A DNA stretch of 64,000 nucleotides from Oceaniferula spumae. GTDB taxonomy: Bacteria; Verrucomicrobiota; Verrucomicrobiia; Verrucomicrobiales; Akkermansiaceae. The stretch is from contig NZ_AP026866.1 of NCBI RefSeq assembly GCF_042849255.1, positions 2,170,001 through 2,234,000 on the forward strand, written 5' to 3'. The notes under the pieces are model-generated. The model was not told the origin of the DNA, searched no databases, and worked only from the letters and a program-made list of their open reading frames with translations. A program made the position numbers and the translations under genes. Positions 42,685 to 51,328 of this stretch are shown in pieces. Position 1 is the stretch's first letter, and the number at the start of each line of letters is the position of its first letter.

Positions 42685-43110
42685 ATGCCCACCCCCATCA
42701 CCATCGAGGTTGACTACCAAAACACCGAGTTCACCCCCGGCGATACTATTTCCGGCAAGGTCACTTGGCAGCAGGTGGACGGCAATCGACAGGTTGCCCT
42801 ACGCCTGTTCTGGTTCACCAGCGGTCGTGGCACACAGGACATCGAAGTCATCCGCGAACTCATCTGGCCGATGTCCGAGGGCAGTGCCGATTTCTCACTA
42901 GTCCTACCCGAAGAACCCTACAGTTTCTCCGGCACCCTGATTTCTTTGAGCTGGGCACTGGAAGCGGTGTTACTCCCCTCCGAGGATGCTTCCGAACGTT
43001 TCGAGTTCAACCTCACTCCGAATGGTCGACCAATCACCCTCACACCCGTGGAAAACTCGGTCACAGCTCGCCTCAAGAAGAAGGGATTCTCAGTCACCAG
43101 CAACAACTAA
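42685..43110 (+). CDS. Small beta-sandwich protein, arrestin-like
   Basis: The 141-residue protein is predicted all-beta. The pattern FTPGDTISGKVTW near the N-terminus and LPEEPYSFSGTLISLSWALEAVLL in the middle resemble the arrestin/Spo0M-like fold, in which a proline-aromatic-glycine loop precedes a strand with a tryptophan. This is a fold-level inference by eye. It sits between the DUF3592 protein and the P-loop protein, and the three genes may act together. Confidence 0.55.
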   Translation: MPTPITIEVDYQNTEFTPGDTISGKVTWQQVDGNRQVALRLFWFTSGRGTQDIEVIRELIWPMSEGSADFSLVLPEEPYSFSGTLISLSWALEAVLLPSEDASERFEFNLTPNGRPITLTPVENSVTARLKKKGFSVTSNN

Positions 43111-43114
43111 CAAG

Positions 43115-43699
43115 GTGACCGCCCGAGACAATCCCTTCGCCACCGACCGAGCAGAGCGCCTGCTCCGCTTCCGGTCTGAGTGGATCGGTTCATCGATGAG
43201 CGAACTCACCAGCCGCTGGGAGAAACTGCACCGCCGCGCCGCCATCACCGGTCGTCACGGAGCTGGAAAGTCCACCTTGTTGGATTCTTGGGCCACACAT
43301 CTCGGAGTTCAGAACCAACCTGTCACCCGACTCTTCCTCAATCGAGACACACGCACACTGACCCCTGATCAGTGGCATGCCATTGAAGACTGCCATGGAA
43401 AAACCATCCTCCTCGACGGCGAGGGACACCTCAGCTGGAAGGAACGCCGCAAGGTTCATCAACTCAGCCAAAACGCCGCCGGCCTGTTAGTCACACGTCA
43501 CAAAAAGGGCTCACTCCCCATTCTTTGTCATCTAAACCCCGACATCGAAATCCTCCACCGCTGCGTCCGAAAGCTCGCACCTGAGGAATATCCGTCACTT
43601 GCACCCAACTTCCCCCGCTGGTGGAAACAACATCGGGGAAACATCCGCGATATTTTGTTAGAATGTTATGATTCCATAACACGTTGCCACATGCAGTGA
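43115..43699 (+). CDS. P-loop NTPase, small
   Basis: The GTG at 43115, four bases after the previous stop, gives 194 residues. Walker A is GRHGAGKSTL (about residue 47) and Walker B is TILLDGEG. The C-terminal half (VRKLAPEEYPSLAPNFPRWWKQHRGNIRDILLE) is helical. It is a single-domain ATPase of no family I recognise. Its translation is likely coupled to the arrestin-like gene. Confidence 0.65.
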   Translation: MTARDNPFATDRAERLLRFRSEWIGSSMSELTSRWEKLHRRAAITGRHGAGKSTLLDSWATHLGVQNQPVTRLFLNRDTRTLTPDQWHAIEDCHGKTILLDGEGHLSWKERRKVHQLSQNAAGLLVTRHKKGSLPILCHLNPDIEILHRCVRKLAPEEYPSLAPNFPRWWKQHRGNIRDILLECYDSITRCHMQ

Positions 43700-43798
43700 G
43701 TTTTACGCTTTTCGGCCATAGGATCAAACGTTCCTACAAAGACATGCGGAAACAGCAACTTATTTGACGAAGCGTTATTCACTAGTTATATCTACCCT

Positions 43799-44722
43799 AT
43801 GAGATTGCAGCACAGACTACTGAGCCTTTGGCGTTTATGCACGTTTCTCAGCATGCTCGGTTTGCTGGCATTGTCTCCCACCCGTTCGATCGCCGAAGAG
43901 AAAAAACCTGAGAACAAAAACGCCGGAGGAGAGTTCTTGTTGAAAATAATGGGTGCGCTCGCCGACAAAGATCGCCCCGTATGGGACCAGCAGAAAGCGG
44001 AAGCAATTCTCGCGGATCTGATCAAAAAAGAAAATGCAGGTGATTTCGCCTGGGAAAAAATCCCTTGGGAAACCGACGCCAAGAAAGCGGCAGCCAGAGC
44101 GAAGAAGGAGCAGAAGCCGATCTTAACATACATATTTCTCAAGAGAGATGTCGGACCAGCGGCAGCCCCGTGTTGACCGGGCGGCCGAGTCATGAGAGCG
44201 GTCGCTCTTTCCGATAAAAATGTGCAGAAGAAAATCACCGATAACTTCATCCCCTTGAAGATCGAGATTCCCTACCGTACTGAAAAATTTCCACTGGATT
44301 GGCCCTCATTAAAAATGTGGCGCGACACCTGGGTGCGGATGGGCGGCGTGGAAACCACCGGCCTCACTGCCTGCTCAGTGGTCAGTCCCGATCTCCAAAC
44401 CGAATACGGCAGCACTGGCTCTGCGATGGTCTGGGAACTTTTCGATTCGATCGCTTACGACGCAGTGAAATTCGGTGCGATGCTTGACCGAGCCAAGAAT
44501 AGAGCGGAGGAAGAGAAGGATATCCGCGACGATCCAAAATTGAACGAGGCCGAGAAGGAGAAAAAATTAGCCGCTTTCCGTAAGAGAGTGGTCAAAGACG
44601 TCGCCAAAGAAGGAAAATTCCACCTTCCCCCCAAAGGTTTCACGATTGAAGGCGCGACCAAACTTTTCGAGTCCACCGGCGACATCGAGTGGCTTGAAAA
44701 ACAGAAGAAAAAGCAACCTTGA
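43799..44722 (+). CDS. Exported thioredoxin-like protein with in-frame UGA, candidate selenoprotein
   Basis: Two frames (43799-44176 and 44192-44722) are in the same reading frame, separated only by TGA at 44174 and five sense codons. Read through, they give 307 residues with a signal peptide. Around the TGA the sequence is KPILTYIFLKRDVGPAAAPC-(UGA)-PGGRVM, then LSDKNVQKKITDNFIPLKIEI, which is the thioredoxin-like layout, with Cys125 and the UGA codon at 126 where the redox site is expected. A 9-bp hairpin starts two bases after the UGA. I infer Sec at position 126. Alternatives are a recent nonsense mutation or two coupled genes. No selA, selB, selC or selD is in the window. Confidence 0.55.
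44179..44207 (+). promoter_or_regulatory. SECIS-like hairpin immediately after the in-frame UGA
   Basis: GGGCGGCCG (44179-44187) pairs with CGGTCGCTC (44199-44207), nine pairs with two G-U, around the loop AGUCAUGAGAG, which has a G at the second position. Bacterial SECIS elements lie just downstream of the UGA and have a G near the top of the loop. Here only 11 bases separate the UGA from the loop, a little short compared with the usual spacing. Confidence 0.45.
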
Positions 44723-44932
44723 ACGTTTGCCTACGATTTTCCACGTTGCATTAACAACGAATGGCTAGCTCCCCATTTTCCCAATGTGGATACGACACCG
44801 AGGAGAGATCTTCGCTATCATCTTAGTGTGTAACGACTCCCTCAGCCACGCCAAGTGATAGCTGTCTAGGCCCAAGATCTTCATTGGTGCCGCCCCTTCA
44901 CAAAGTTGCCACTCCCCACAAAAACAATCTTA

Positions 44933-44947
44933 GTGTATAAATTACAC
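44933..44947. promoter_or_regulatory. Operator-like palindrome 1 of the NrtR operon
   Basis: GTGTA-TAAAT-TACAC is a perfect 5-5-5 dyad centred 30 bases upstream of the second one, about three helical turns. It could bind a dimer of the Nudix regulator. Confidence 0.5.
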
Positions 44948-44960
44948 CTCTTCTCTTGCA

Positions 44961-44979
44961 AAGTGTATTTTTGACACTT
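44961..44979. promoter_or_regulatory. Operator-like palindrome 2 of the NrtR operon
   Basis: AAGTGT-ATTTTTG-ACACTT is a perfect 6-7-6 dyad, 11 bases before the ATG of the Nudix regulator. Its position fits repression by blocking polymerase. Confidence 0.5.
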
Positions 44980-44990
44980 ACATAACAACC

Positions 44991-45680
44991 ATGAGCTTCA
45001 CCTATGAATACGCAAGACCCGCCCTGACTACCGACTGCGTTGTCTTCGGCCTTGATGAGAACGACCTCAAAGTCCTGCTCATCCAGCGCGCCATCGCTCC
45101 TTTCAAAAACAAGTGGGCGCTACCCGGTGGTTTCATTCATGTCGGCGAGGACATCGATGTCTGCGCCCGCCGTGAGCTTGAAGAAGAAACCGGACTGAAA
45201 AACATTTTCCTCGAACAGCTCGCTACCTTCGGAAATCCGAAACGTGACCCCCGCGAGCACGTTGTCACAGTAGCCTACTACGCCTTGGTCAATCTCATCG
45301 AGCACCCACCGACCGCTGCCACCGATGCCGCCAATGCCGCATGGTTTGCCCTCGATGACCTGCCCACCCTCGCATTTGACCACGCGGACATCCTCGAACT
45401 CGCTCGCGAACGTCTGCGGGGAAAAGTCCGCTACCAGCCCATCGGTTTCGAACTTCTGCCGGAAAAGTTCACCCTCACCCAGCTTCAGCACCTTTACGAA
45501 ATCATCCTCGAAACCACGTTGGATAAACGTAACTTCCGCAAGAAAGTCGCCAAACTAGACATTCTAACAGAAACAGACGAAGTCGAAAAAGACGTCGCTC
45601 GGCGAGCAGCGCGACTTCACCGCTTTGATCGATCCCGATACCAGCAACTCATCAAACAAGGTATCAATTTCGAACTCTAA
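44991..45680 (+). CDS. NrtR-like Nudix transcriptional regulator
   Basis: The 229 residues combine a Nudix domain and a C-terminal winged helix, the NrtR layout. The Nudix box is intact (GGFIHVGEDIDVCARRELEEETGL is its span; key residues are the REL and EE of RELEEETG), so hydrolysis of ADP-ribose-like ligands is possible. NrtR proteins sense ADP-ribose and repress NAD biosynthesis or ribose-related genes. The C-terminal region (FTLTQLQHLYEIILETTLDKRNFRKKVAKL) matches the DNA-binding part. It heads a co-directional group ending in ADP-ribosylglycohydrolase. Confidence 0.88.
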   Translation: MSFTYEYARPALTTDCVVFGLDENDLKVLLIQRAIAPFKNKWALPGGFIHVGEDIDVCARRELEEETGLKNIFLEQLATFGNPKRDPREHVVTVAYYALVNLIEHPPTAATDAANAAWFALDDLPTLAFDHADILELARERLRGKVRYQPIGFELLPEKFTLTQLQHLYEIILETTLDKRNFRKKVAKLDILTETDEVEKDVARRAARLHRFDRSRYQQLIKQGINFEL

Positions 45681-45710
45681 CATTTAATAAAATTCAAACC
45701 CACTAATCCA

Positions 45711-46877
45711 ATGATCATTCCAAAAACCATCCCAGACGGCCAAGCCGTCATCCGCTGGAACCGCAACGGCACCCGCGACATCATCACCGGCCCAGTCACC
45801 CTCTTTGCACCTTTTGCAAAAATCAAGCCGATCCACCAAGTCACCGCGAATGAGAGCGAATACCTCGTGATCAACTTCTGCGATGGCCACACCGAGCACC
45901 GCGCCGGCCCCTGCGCCCAGTGGTTTGATCCCCTGCTGCATCAGAACATTACGCCGCGCAAAGCCACCGCCCTGGACGCCCACGAAGCCATCGTCATCTA
46001 CAACGAGGCCGATGGCGAAGTCACCCACCGCATCCTCCACGGCCCAGCGATCTACATTCCCACCCCTACCGAAAACCTGCACCAGTTCCGCTGGCACGGC
46101 GACAATGGCAAGGGCAGGAAAGTTCCCCGCGCCCTGCAGTTTGAAAAACTCCGCGTCATCCCTGACCAGATGTATTTTGATGTCGATGGAGTCCGCACCG
46201 CAGACGAGGCGCTCATAACCGCCAAGCTCATGGTTTTCTTCGAACTGATCGACATCGAGAAGATGCTTCAGGAAACCCACGATCCGATCGCTGACTTCAT
46301 CAACGCCCTCACCGCGGACGTCATCAAGTTTGCCGGTAAGTTCGATTTCGAAGCCTTCAAAACCCGCGCCAGCCAGCTCAACAAGCTGGAAACCTACCAA
46401 GCTCTAACCAAAGGCGCTGAACGGATCGGCTACCGCATCAGCAAGGTGGTTTACCGGGGCTACGCCGCCACCGACAAACTCCAAGCGATGCACGACAACG
46501 CCATCGAAACCAGAACCCGCCTCGTGCTGGAAACCGAGATCGAGCACCAACAGCAAGAACTCACCGATCTGAAACAAACACGCGAACACGAACGCGCCGC
46601 CGAACAACGTCAGGAGGAAGAACGCACCCAGCAACACCTGCTCGACCAAACCAAAAAACAACACCAGCAGGACCTCGCGTTCAAAAAAGAACTCCAGGCC
46701 AACGAAAAAGCCCATCAGGAAGAGCTGCTCCATCTCCAGCAGGAAGAATGGAACCATCTCAAAACCCTCGGCACCGACCTCACCGCAGTACTTGTTGCCA
46801 AGGAACACAACCCAGACAAAACCATCCGCCTGGACGGTAATGCCCAACACCCGCTGCACCTGCACGAAGCAATCTAA
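45711..46877 (+). CDS. Soluble SPFH/band-7-like protein with coiled coil
   Basis: The 388 residues have no membrane segment. An N-terminal beta region (IPDGQAVIRWNRNGTRDIITGP, ITPRKATALDAHEAIVIY) has vault-shoulder-like repeats. An SPFH domain (about 160-265) includes ELIDIEKMLQETHDPIADFINAL and KFDFEAFKTRASQLNKLETYQAL. A long Gln/Glu-rich coiled coil (about 265-355) follows. SPFH proteins form large oligomers. Lack of a membrane anchor makes it closer to the major-vault-protein type than to stomatins. It is 4 bases upstream of the macrodomain gene. Confidence 0.78.
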   Translation: MIIPKTIPDGQAVIRWNRNGTRDIITGPVTLFAPFAKIKPIHQVTANESEYLVINFCDGHTEHRAGPCAQWFDPLLHQNITPRKATALDAHEAIVIYNEADGEVTHRILHGPAIYIPTPTENLHQFRWHGDNGKGRKVPRALQFEKLRVIPDQMYFDVDGVRTADEALITAKLMVFFELIDIEKMLQETHDPIADFINALTADVIKFAGKFDFEAFKTRASQLNKLETYQALTKGAERIGYRISKVVYRGYAATDKLQAMHDNAIETRTRLVLETEIEHQQQELTDLKQTREHERAAEQRQEEERTQQHLLDQTKKQHQQDLAFKKELQANEKAHQEELLHLQQEEWNHLKTLGTDLTAVLVAKEHNPDKTIRLDGNAQHPLHLHEAI

Positions 46878-46881
46878 CATC

Positions 46882-47397
46882 ATGAAAACGATCTTCGCAG
46901 ACATCACTACCCTCGAAGTGGACGCCATCGTCAACGCCGCGAACTCCCGCCTCCTGGGTGGAGGTGGCGTGGATGGAGCGATTCACCGAGCCGCAGGGCC
47001 CAACTTACTCACCGAATGTGAAACCCTCGGCGGTTGTCGCGCCGGACAGTCAAAAATCACCAAGGGCTACCAACTCCCTGCCAAACACATCATCCATACC
47101 GTCGGCCCCATCTGGCACGGTGGACACAACACGGAAGAGGAAAAACTGGAGTCCTGCTACCTAACATCTCTGCAACTCTGCCTGGAACATCACATCAAAA
47201 GCATCGCCTTCCCCTGCATCTCCACAGGAGTCTACCGCTTCCCCAAACAACGTGCCGCCGAAATTGCGGTCGCAACCTGCACTAACTTTCAAAACACTCA
47301 CACCGAAGCCCCAGAGATCACTTTCTGCTGCTTCGAGAAAGAGGACTTTGACATCTATCAGCAACTACTCAAGACCAATGAAAACCCTCTCAACTAA
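46882..47397 (+). CDS. Macrodomain protein (MacroD/YmdB type)
   Basis: The 171-residue protein is a stand-alone macrodomain. The binding-site motif is IVNAANSRLLGGGGVDGAIHRAAG near residues 17-40, followed by GGCRAGQSKITKGYQLP and HTVGPIWHGG and the pyrophosphate loop PCISTGVYRFP. Members bind ADP-ribose and remove mono-ADP-ribose or deacetylate O-acetyl-ADP-ribose. The gene is four bases after the SPFH gene and overlaps the DUF4291 gene by 20 bases. Confidence 0.93.
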   Translation: MKTIFADITTLEVDAIVNAANSRLLGGGGVDGAIHRAAGPNLLTECETLGGCRAGQSKITKGYQLPAKHIIHTVGPIWHGGHNTEEEKLESCYLTSLQLCLEHHIKSIAFPCISTGVYRFPKQRAAEIAVATCTNFQNTHTEAPEITFCCFEKEDFDIYQQLLKTNENPLN

Positions 47398-48013
47398 ATC
47401 ATATCTCGAACAGCTCAGCGAATGGCCAAAGTCGGGCCAACACATAATGGCACATTATGACGATGAAACTATCGTGGTATACCAAGCCTATCGTCATGAA
47501 ATAGGTAATTACGCATCGCGCCATAACTACTTTGGGGGAGACTTCTGCTACAATCGCATGAGCTGGATTAAGCCCAACTTTCTGTGGATGATGTATCGTT
47601 CTGGCTGGGGCACTAAGGAAGGACAAGAAATAATACTAGCCATTACTTTGAAACGGAGTTTTTTCGACGAAATTTTATCCAAAGCCATTTCTTCAACCTA
47701 TCAGATTTCTGAGTATGCTTCGCGCGAGGAATGGCAAGCTGCTGTAGCACATTCAGATGTTCGTTTACAATGGGATCCTGATCATGCCCCTGATGGCTCC
47801 TGCGTAGCACGTCGAGCTATTCAATTAGGCCTCCGAGGCAAAATGCTCTCACGATATGGGCGTGACGAAATCCTTCAGATCGAAGACATCAGTAAATTTG
47901 TCGCAGAGCAACGGGTAAATATGCAGGTGAATAAACCACTCACTACTCCGTTAGAACAACCTTACCGTCCACAGTTGGGAACAGAAAATGAACAAAATAA
48001 GTTTCAGCACTAA
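47378..48013 (+). CDS. DUF4291-family protein
   Basis: The ATG at 47378 gives 211 residues. The characteristic motifs are VVYQAYRHEIGNYASRHNYFGGDFCYNRMSWIKPNFLWMMYRSGWGTK (span about 33-80, key residues YQA, NRMSWIKPNFLWMMYRSGW), QWDPDHAPDG and RRAIQLGLRGKML. This is a clear DUF4291 family member; biochemical function is not established to my knowledge. The overlap with the macrodomain gene implies tight co-expression, so an ADP-ribose-related function is an inference. The region from here to about 50.4 kb is AT-richer by eye. Confidence 0.88.
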   Translation: MKTLSTKSYLEQLSEWPKSGQHIMAHYDDETIVVYQAYRHEIGNYASRHNYFGGDFCYNRMSWIKPNFLWMMYRSGWGTKEGQEIILAITLKRSFFDEILSKAISSTYQISEYASREEWQAAVAHSDVRLQWDPDHAPDGSCVARRAIQLGLRGKMLSRYGRDEILQIEDISKFVAEQRVNMQVNKPLTTPLEQPYRPQLGTENEQNKFQH

Positions 48014-48054
48014 CAGGCGAATAACCAAAATTGACCATACCCTTTCCTATTAAC

Positions 48055-49425
48055 ATGAAAAACAGTGCCCTCAGAAACATTCATGTCAAAAACGCAGGCT
48101 TGCCCAGCTGGTATCACGTCACCGTGTTATCAAACTTTGCGCGTGGCTATGACAAGTATAAGAAACAATATACCAAGGAACACATACCGGAGAGTTCGTA
48201 TCCCAACCAATTTTTCCTACTGAAAAAAGAGGAACTCAGCATTGGCATTCGAAAAGCGCGGAAGCTTTTACAAAAACTGAATCTTCCCGGAGACCGACTG
48301 ATTGTTCTCACCACTCACGCCAGCGATACGTCGCTACGGAATGATCACCCCTCTGGAGTTGCTCAATATCTGGCGCAAGATTTCATTGAACTGGATGCAC
48401 TACACTACATTGAAGAAAAGCAGAGTGATGACAAATTTGAATTAATTCCAAAACGTGTCGAAGATGTGATGGCAGATTCATTTCAAGTCATCGAGCCATA
48501 TCTTTTGCCATGGAGCGAACTCGAACCACGAACCATCTCTATTTTACCGATTGCAATGGCGTGCCAGGCCTCGTGCAAATTCTGTTTTTCCAAAGCCTCC
48601 GTATCATCCGAATTCAAAGGGAAAATCGATGACTGGTCGCATATCACAGCAGCCATTTCAGCAGGTAAGAATGCTGGGGTGCAGCGAGCCGTCATCACTG
48701 GAGGAGGAGAGCCAACGCTTCTTGAGAAAAACCAACTCCTCAAGCTCATCCGACAATGCTCAGACAATTTTTCTAAAACAGTCTTAATCACCAATGCCAT
48801 CTCCCTCGCAAAGCAAAATCCAATAGCCAGACTGGAAACTCTGCGGAATTGGGATGACGCTGGACTTTCTATTTTAGCAATTTCAAGGCATCACCAAAAC
48901 CCTGAGCAAAACCGCTCCATCATGGGATGTTTGACAAATTCAGAAACAGTCACAGAAACATACTTAGCGAATGCTTCGACGTTTGAGCATCTCACCATCA
49001 GATTTATTTGCGTGCTCCAAAAAGAAGGTGTGTCGTCCGTTGAAGACATCGAAGATTACCTCACTTGGTCTTCACGTCTTGGAGTCATTCAAGTGAATTT
49101 CAAGGAGCTCTATGTCTCGACATCTAACGAATCAGCCTTCAGCGAACTCGAAGCAAACGACTACAGCGCATTGAACCAAGTTTCATTACGAGTAGTGCAC
49201 GACTTTGTAAGTAAACACCATTGGAAACAAACCAACACACTCCCATGGGGTGCTCCCATTTTCCAGGGCACATGGCATGGACGTCAGATGCAGATTGCTG
49301 CTTATACAGAACCCAGTGTGTATTGGGAAAGGACTAACGGAGTGGCAAGGAGCTGGAACTTGATGAGCGACGGCACTTTGCTGGCATCTTTAGAAGATTT
49401 AAATAGCCACATCCACCTGCCATGA
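48055..49425 (+). CDS. Radical SAM protein
   Basis: The ATG at 48055 gives 456 residues; a TTG at 48031 is an alternative. The cluster motif is CQASCKFC, following SILPIAMA. GGGEPTL marks the SAM-binding strand. The C-terminal part is less typical and contains no extra CxxC pairs that I can see. Its stop overlaps the PLP-fold gene in an ATGA arrangement. The reaction is unknown, but the overlap suggests both act on one substrate. Confidence 0.88.
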   Translation: MKNSALRNIHVKNAGLPSWYHVTVLSNFARGYDKYKKQYTKEHIPESSYPNQFFLLKKEELSIGIRKARKLLQKLNLPGDRLIVLTTHASDTSLRNDHPSGVAQYLAQDFIELDALHYIEEKQSDDKFELIPKRVEDVMADSFQVIEPYLLPWSELEPRTISILPIAMACQASCKFCFSKASVSSEFKGKIDDWSHITAAISAGKNAGVQRAVITGGGEPTLLEKNQLLKLIRQCSDNFSKTVLITNAISLAKQNPIARLETLRNWDDAGLSILAISRHHQNPEQNRSIMGCLTNSETVTETYLANASTFEHLTIRFICVLQKEGVSSVEDIEDYLTWSSRLGVIQVNFKELYVSTSNESAFSELEANDYSALNQVSLRVVHDFVSKHHWKQTNTLPWGAPIFQGTWHGRQMQIAAYTEPSVYWERTNGVARSWNLMSDGTLLASLEDLNSHIHLP

Positions 49426-50396
49426 ATTTTCAAGAATACAAATTCGCACGAGAAAAAATCCTCGCAGAATGTTCTCCGTTGCGTCTCGATTGCATGAATC
49501 CGTTCAAGGCGATGAGCTATTTAAAGGATAACAGGGAGTGCTCCACTGTCCACTGCGCACAAGAAACTACCGATCTCTTGCTCTCATCATTACACGCTGA
49601 GCATTACCGAAGTTTAGCCATTCCCACCCGAGGGGTGCGTTCATCGCTCAACGGTCTTTTTGAAATCATTTCGCAACAAGGGTCAGATCTATGGCTACCT
49701 GAAGACGTCTACCCCTTTTACTGGGAGTGTGCCAATTCTCATCATCTCAACCCGCGTTCGTTTTGCACACTACCATCTCCGGACTTCTCATTCCTTGAGT
49801 CCACATCGCCCCATTCCGTTGTGCTACTAACAAATCCAATCAGTCCGCTGGGCCGATCGCTATCAGAAGAAGAAGGCAAAGAAATCGTAAACTGGTTATC
49901 CCAATCGGATGGTAGAAGAATCATCCTGGACACCGTTTACTCTTACGCACTTCATATTGATCCTATTTCACAGAAGCTTTACGAAACCGGGCAATGCTTT
50001 ATCACTCATTCTCTCTCGAAGGCCTGGTTGGAACGCGGAATTTTTGGTGTCTTGCTCACTCCGGAAACCGATTACGACACTTGCCTACGATTAATTGAGG
50101 CACCTCAGCAAGTAGAATGCAATTCAGCCCACCATGCCCTTACATCAAGTGCAGATATGCCACGACTCCAGCAAAGAGCATTCAGTGATGAGTGGAATTC
50201 GTTGAGCTCCAGCATCAAAAATTTTCACCCCAGTTTCAACGTCCCAACGCTGGGCTACTTCTCCTTCATCAATGTCAATTTCACGGATGTTTTAAATTCA
50301 TATAACGCCTTACTCATCCCCGCTTCAGTTTTTGGCTCTTGCAACCCGAACCTGTCCATTGCCACCTGCTTATTTAACATTCCTAACAGACAATGA
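49422..50396 (+). CDS. PLP-dependent aminotransferase-fold protein, short
   Basis: The 324-residue protein has fold type I landmarks: VVLLTNPISPLGRSLSEEEG (the NPxNPTG loop), RRIILDTVYSY (Asp to pyridine nitrogen) and the Schiff-base lysine in HSLSKAWLERGIFG. It is shorter than usual aminotransferases (about 380-400). The N-terminal small domain seems reduced. It overlaps both neighbours by four bases. It could be an aminotransferase, lyase or decarboxylase acting with the radical SAM protein. Confidence 0.78.
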   Translation: MNFQEYKFAREKILAECSPLRLDCMNPFKAMSYLKDNRECSTVHCAQETTDLLLSSLHAEHYRSLAIPTRGVRSSLNGLFEIISQQGSDLWLPEDVYPFYWECANSHHLNPRSFCTLPSPDFSFLESTSPHSVVLLTNPISPLGRSLSEEEGKEIVNWLSQSDGRRIILDTVYSYALHIDPISQKLYETGQCFITHSLSKAWLERGIFGVLLTPETDYDTCLRLIEAPQQVECNSAHHALTSSADMPRLQQRAFSDEWNSLSSSIKNFHPSFNVPTLGYFSFINVNFTDVLNSYNALLIPASVFGSCNPNLSIATCLFNIPNRQ

Positions 50397-51328
50397 TCGA
50401 AAAACAAACCCGCTACCAAGGAGCCCTGCTTGGCTTAGCCTGTGGCGATGCCTTGGGCACTACCGTGGAGTTTCAGCCACGAGGCAGCTTCAAGCCGCTG
50501 ACGGACATCGTTGGCGGAGGGCCATTTTCTCTGAAAGCTGGGGAGTGGACGGATGATACATCGATGGCGCTTTCTCTGGCTGAAAGCTTGCTCACGCACA
50601 GGGAAATGCAACTTGCCGACCAACTTAATCGGTACACCTTTTGGTGGAGGCATGGTGAGAACTCGGTGACAGGTGAGTGTTTTGATATAGGTAATACAGT
50701 CCGCAGTGCGCTAGAAAATTATGCCAGAACGGACGACCCTCACTCGGGGGCCACAGACCCGATGAGTGCCGGAAATGGATCGATCATGCGGCTCGCGCCA
50801 GTACCTCTTTTCTATGCCAATGCCACCACTGAAGATCTGCTCAACATGTGTCGTCTCAGTTCAGTCACTACCCATGGAGCGGCGGAATGTCTCGGCGCAT
50901 GCCAGTTACTTGGTTACCTGATACGCCGTGCCCTGACTGCTGACGATAAAGACGAAGCACTGTCGGTTGGCTCAGATTTCATGGAACATGCAACATCTTG
51001 CCCAGCCAGCATCACCGCCATCGCCAATCAGGATTATCGAGATAAAGACGCTTTAGATATTCGTGGCACAGGATACGTGGTGAAAAGTTTGGAGGCGGCT
51101 CTATGGGCGTTTCTTCACACGGAAAGTTTTGAAGAAGGGGCACTCAAGGCCGTCAACCTTGGCGACGATGCCGATACCACGGGCGCCGTCTACGGCCAGA
51201 TCGCAGGAGCATTTTATGGCAAGAAAGGCATCCCCAAGCACTGGCTTAAAAAGCTGGCGTGGAGGAAAAAGATCACCCGTTTGGCAGATCGACTTTATCT
51301 GGCAGCAGAAGAATCTATTTCCTCTTGA
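50393..51328 (+). CDS. ADP-ribosylglycohydrolase (DraG/ARH family)
   Basis: The 311 residues have the family's metal-binding and substrate motifs: GALLGLACGDALGTTVEF, GEWTDDTSMAL, MSAGNGSIMR and NLGDDADTTGAVYGQIAGA. The enzyme releases ADP-ribose from modified arginine or other targets with two magnesium ions. It is the last gene of the operon headed by the NrtR-like regulator. Its 3' end overlaps the convergent DUF1592 gene by 14 bases. Confidence 0.95.
   Translation: MIEKQTRYQGALLGLACGDALGTTVEFQPRGSFKPLTDIVGGGPFSLKAGEWTDDTSMALSLAESLLTHREMQLADQLNRYTFWWRHGENSVTGECFDIGNTVRSALENYARTDDPHSGATDPMSAGNGSIMRLAPVPLFYANATTEDLLNMCRLSSVTTHGAAECLGACQLLGYLIRRALTADDKDEALSVGSDFMEHATSCPASITAIANQDYRDKDALDIRGTGYVVKSLEAALWAFLHTESFEEGALKAVNLGDDADTTGAVYGQIAGAFYGKKGIPKHWLKKLAWRKKITRLADRLYLAAEESISS

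Noticed and set aside
44192..44722. A separate gene starting at the ATG at 44192
   Set aside because: It would lack a signal peptide and half of the thioredoxin-like fold, while the upstream frame supplies exactly those parts in phase. I keep it only as an alternative to UGA recoding.
45684..46934. Long open frames opposite the SPFH gene (238 and 176 codons)
   Set aside because: They are antisense to a GC-rich-third-position gene with clear SPFH and coiled-coil features; long shadow frames are expected there.
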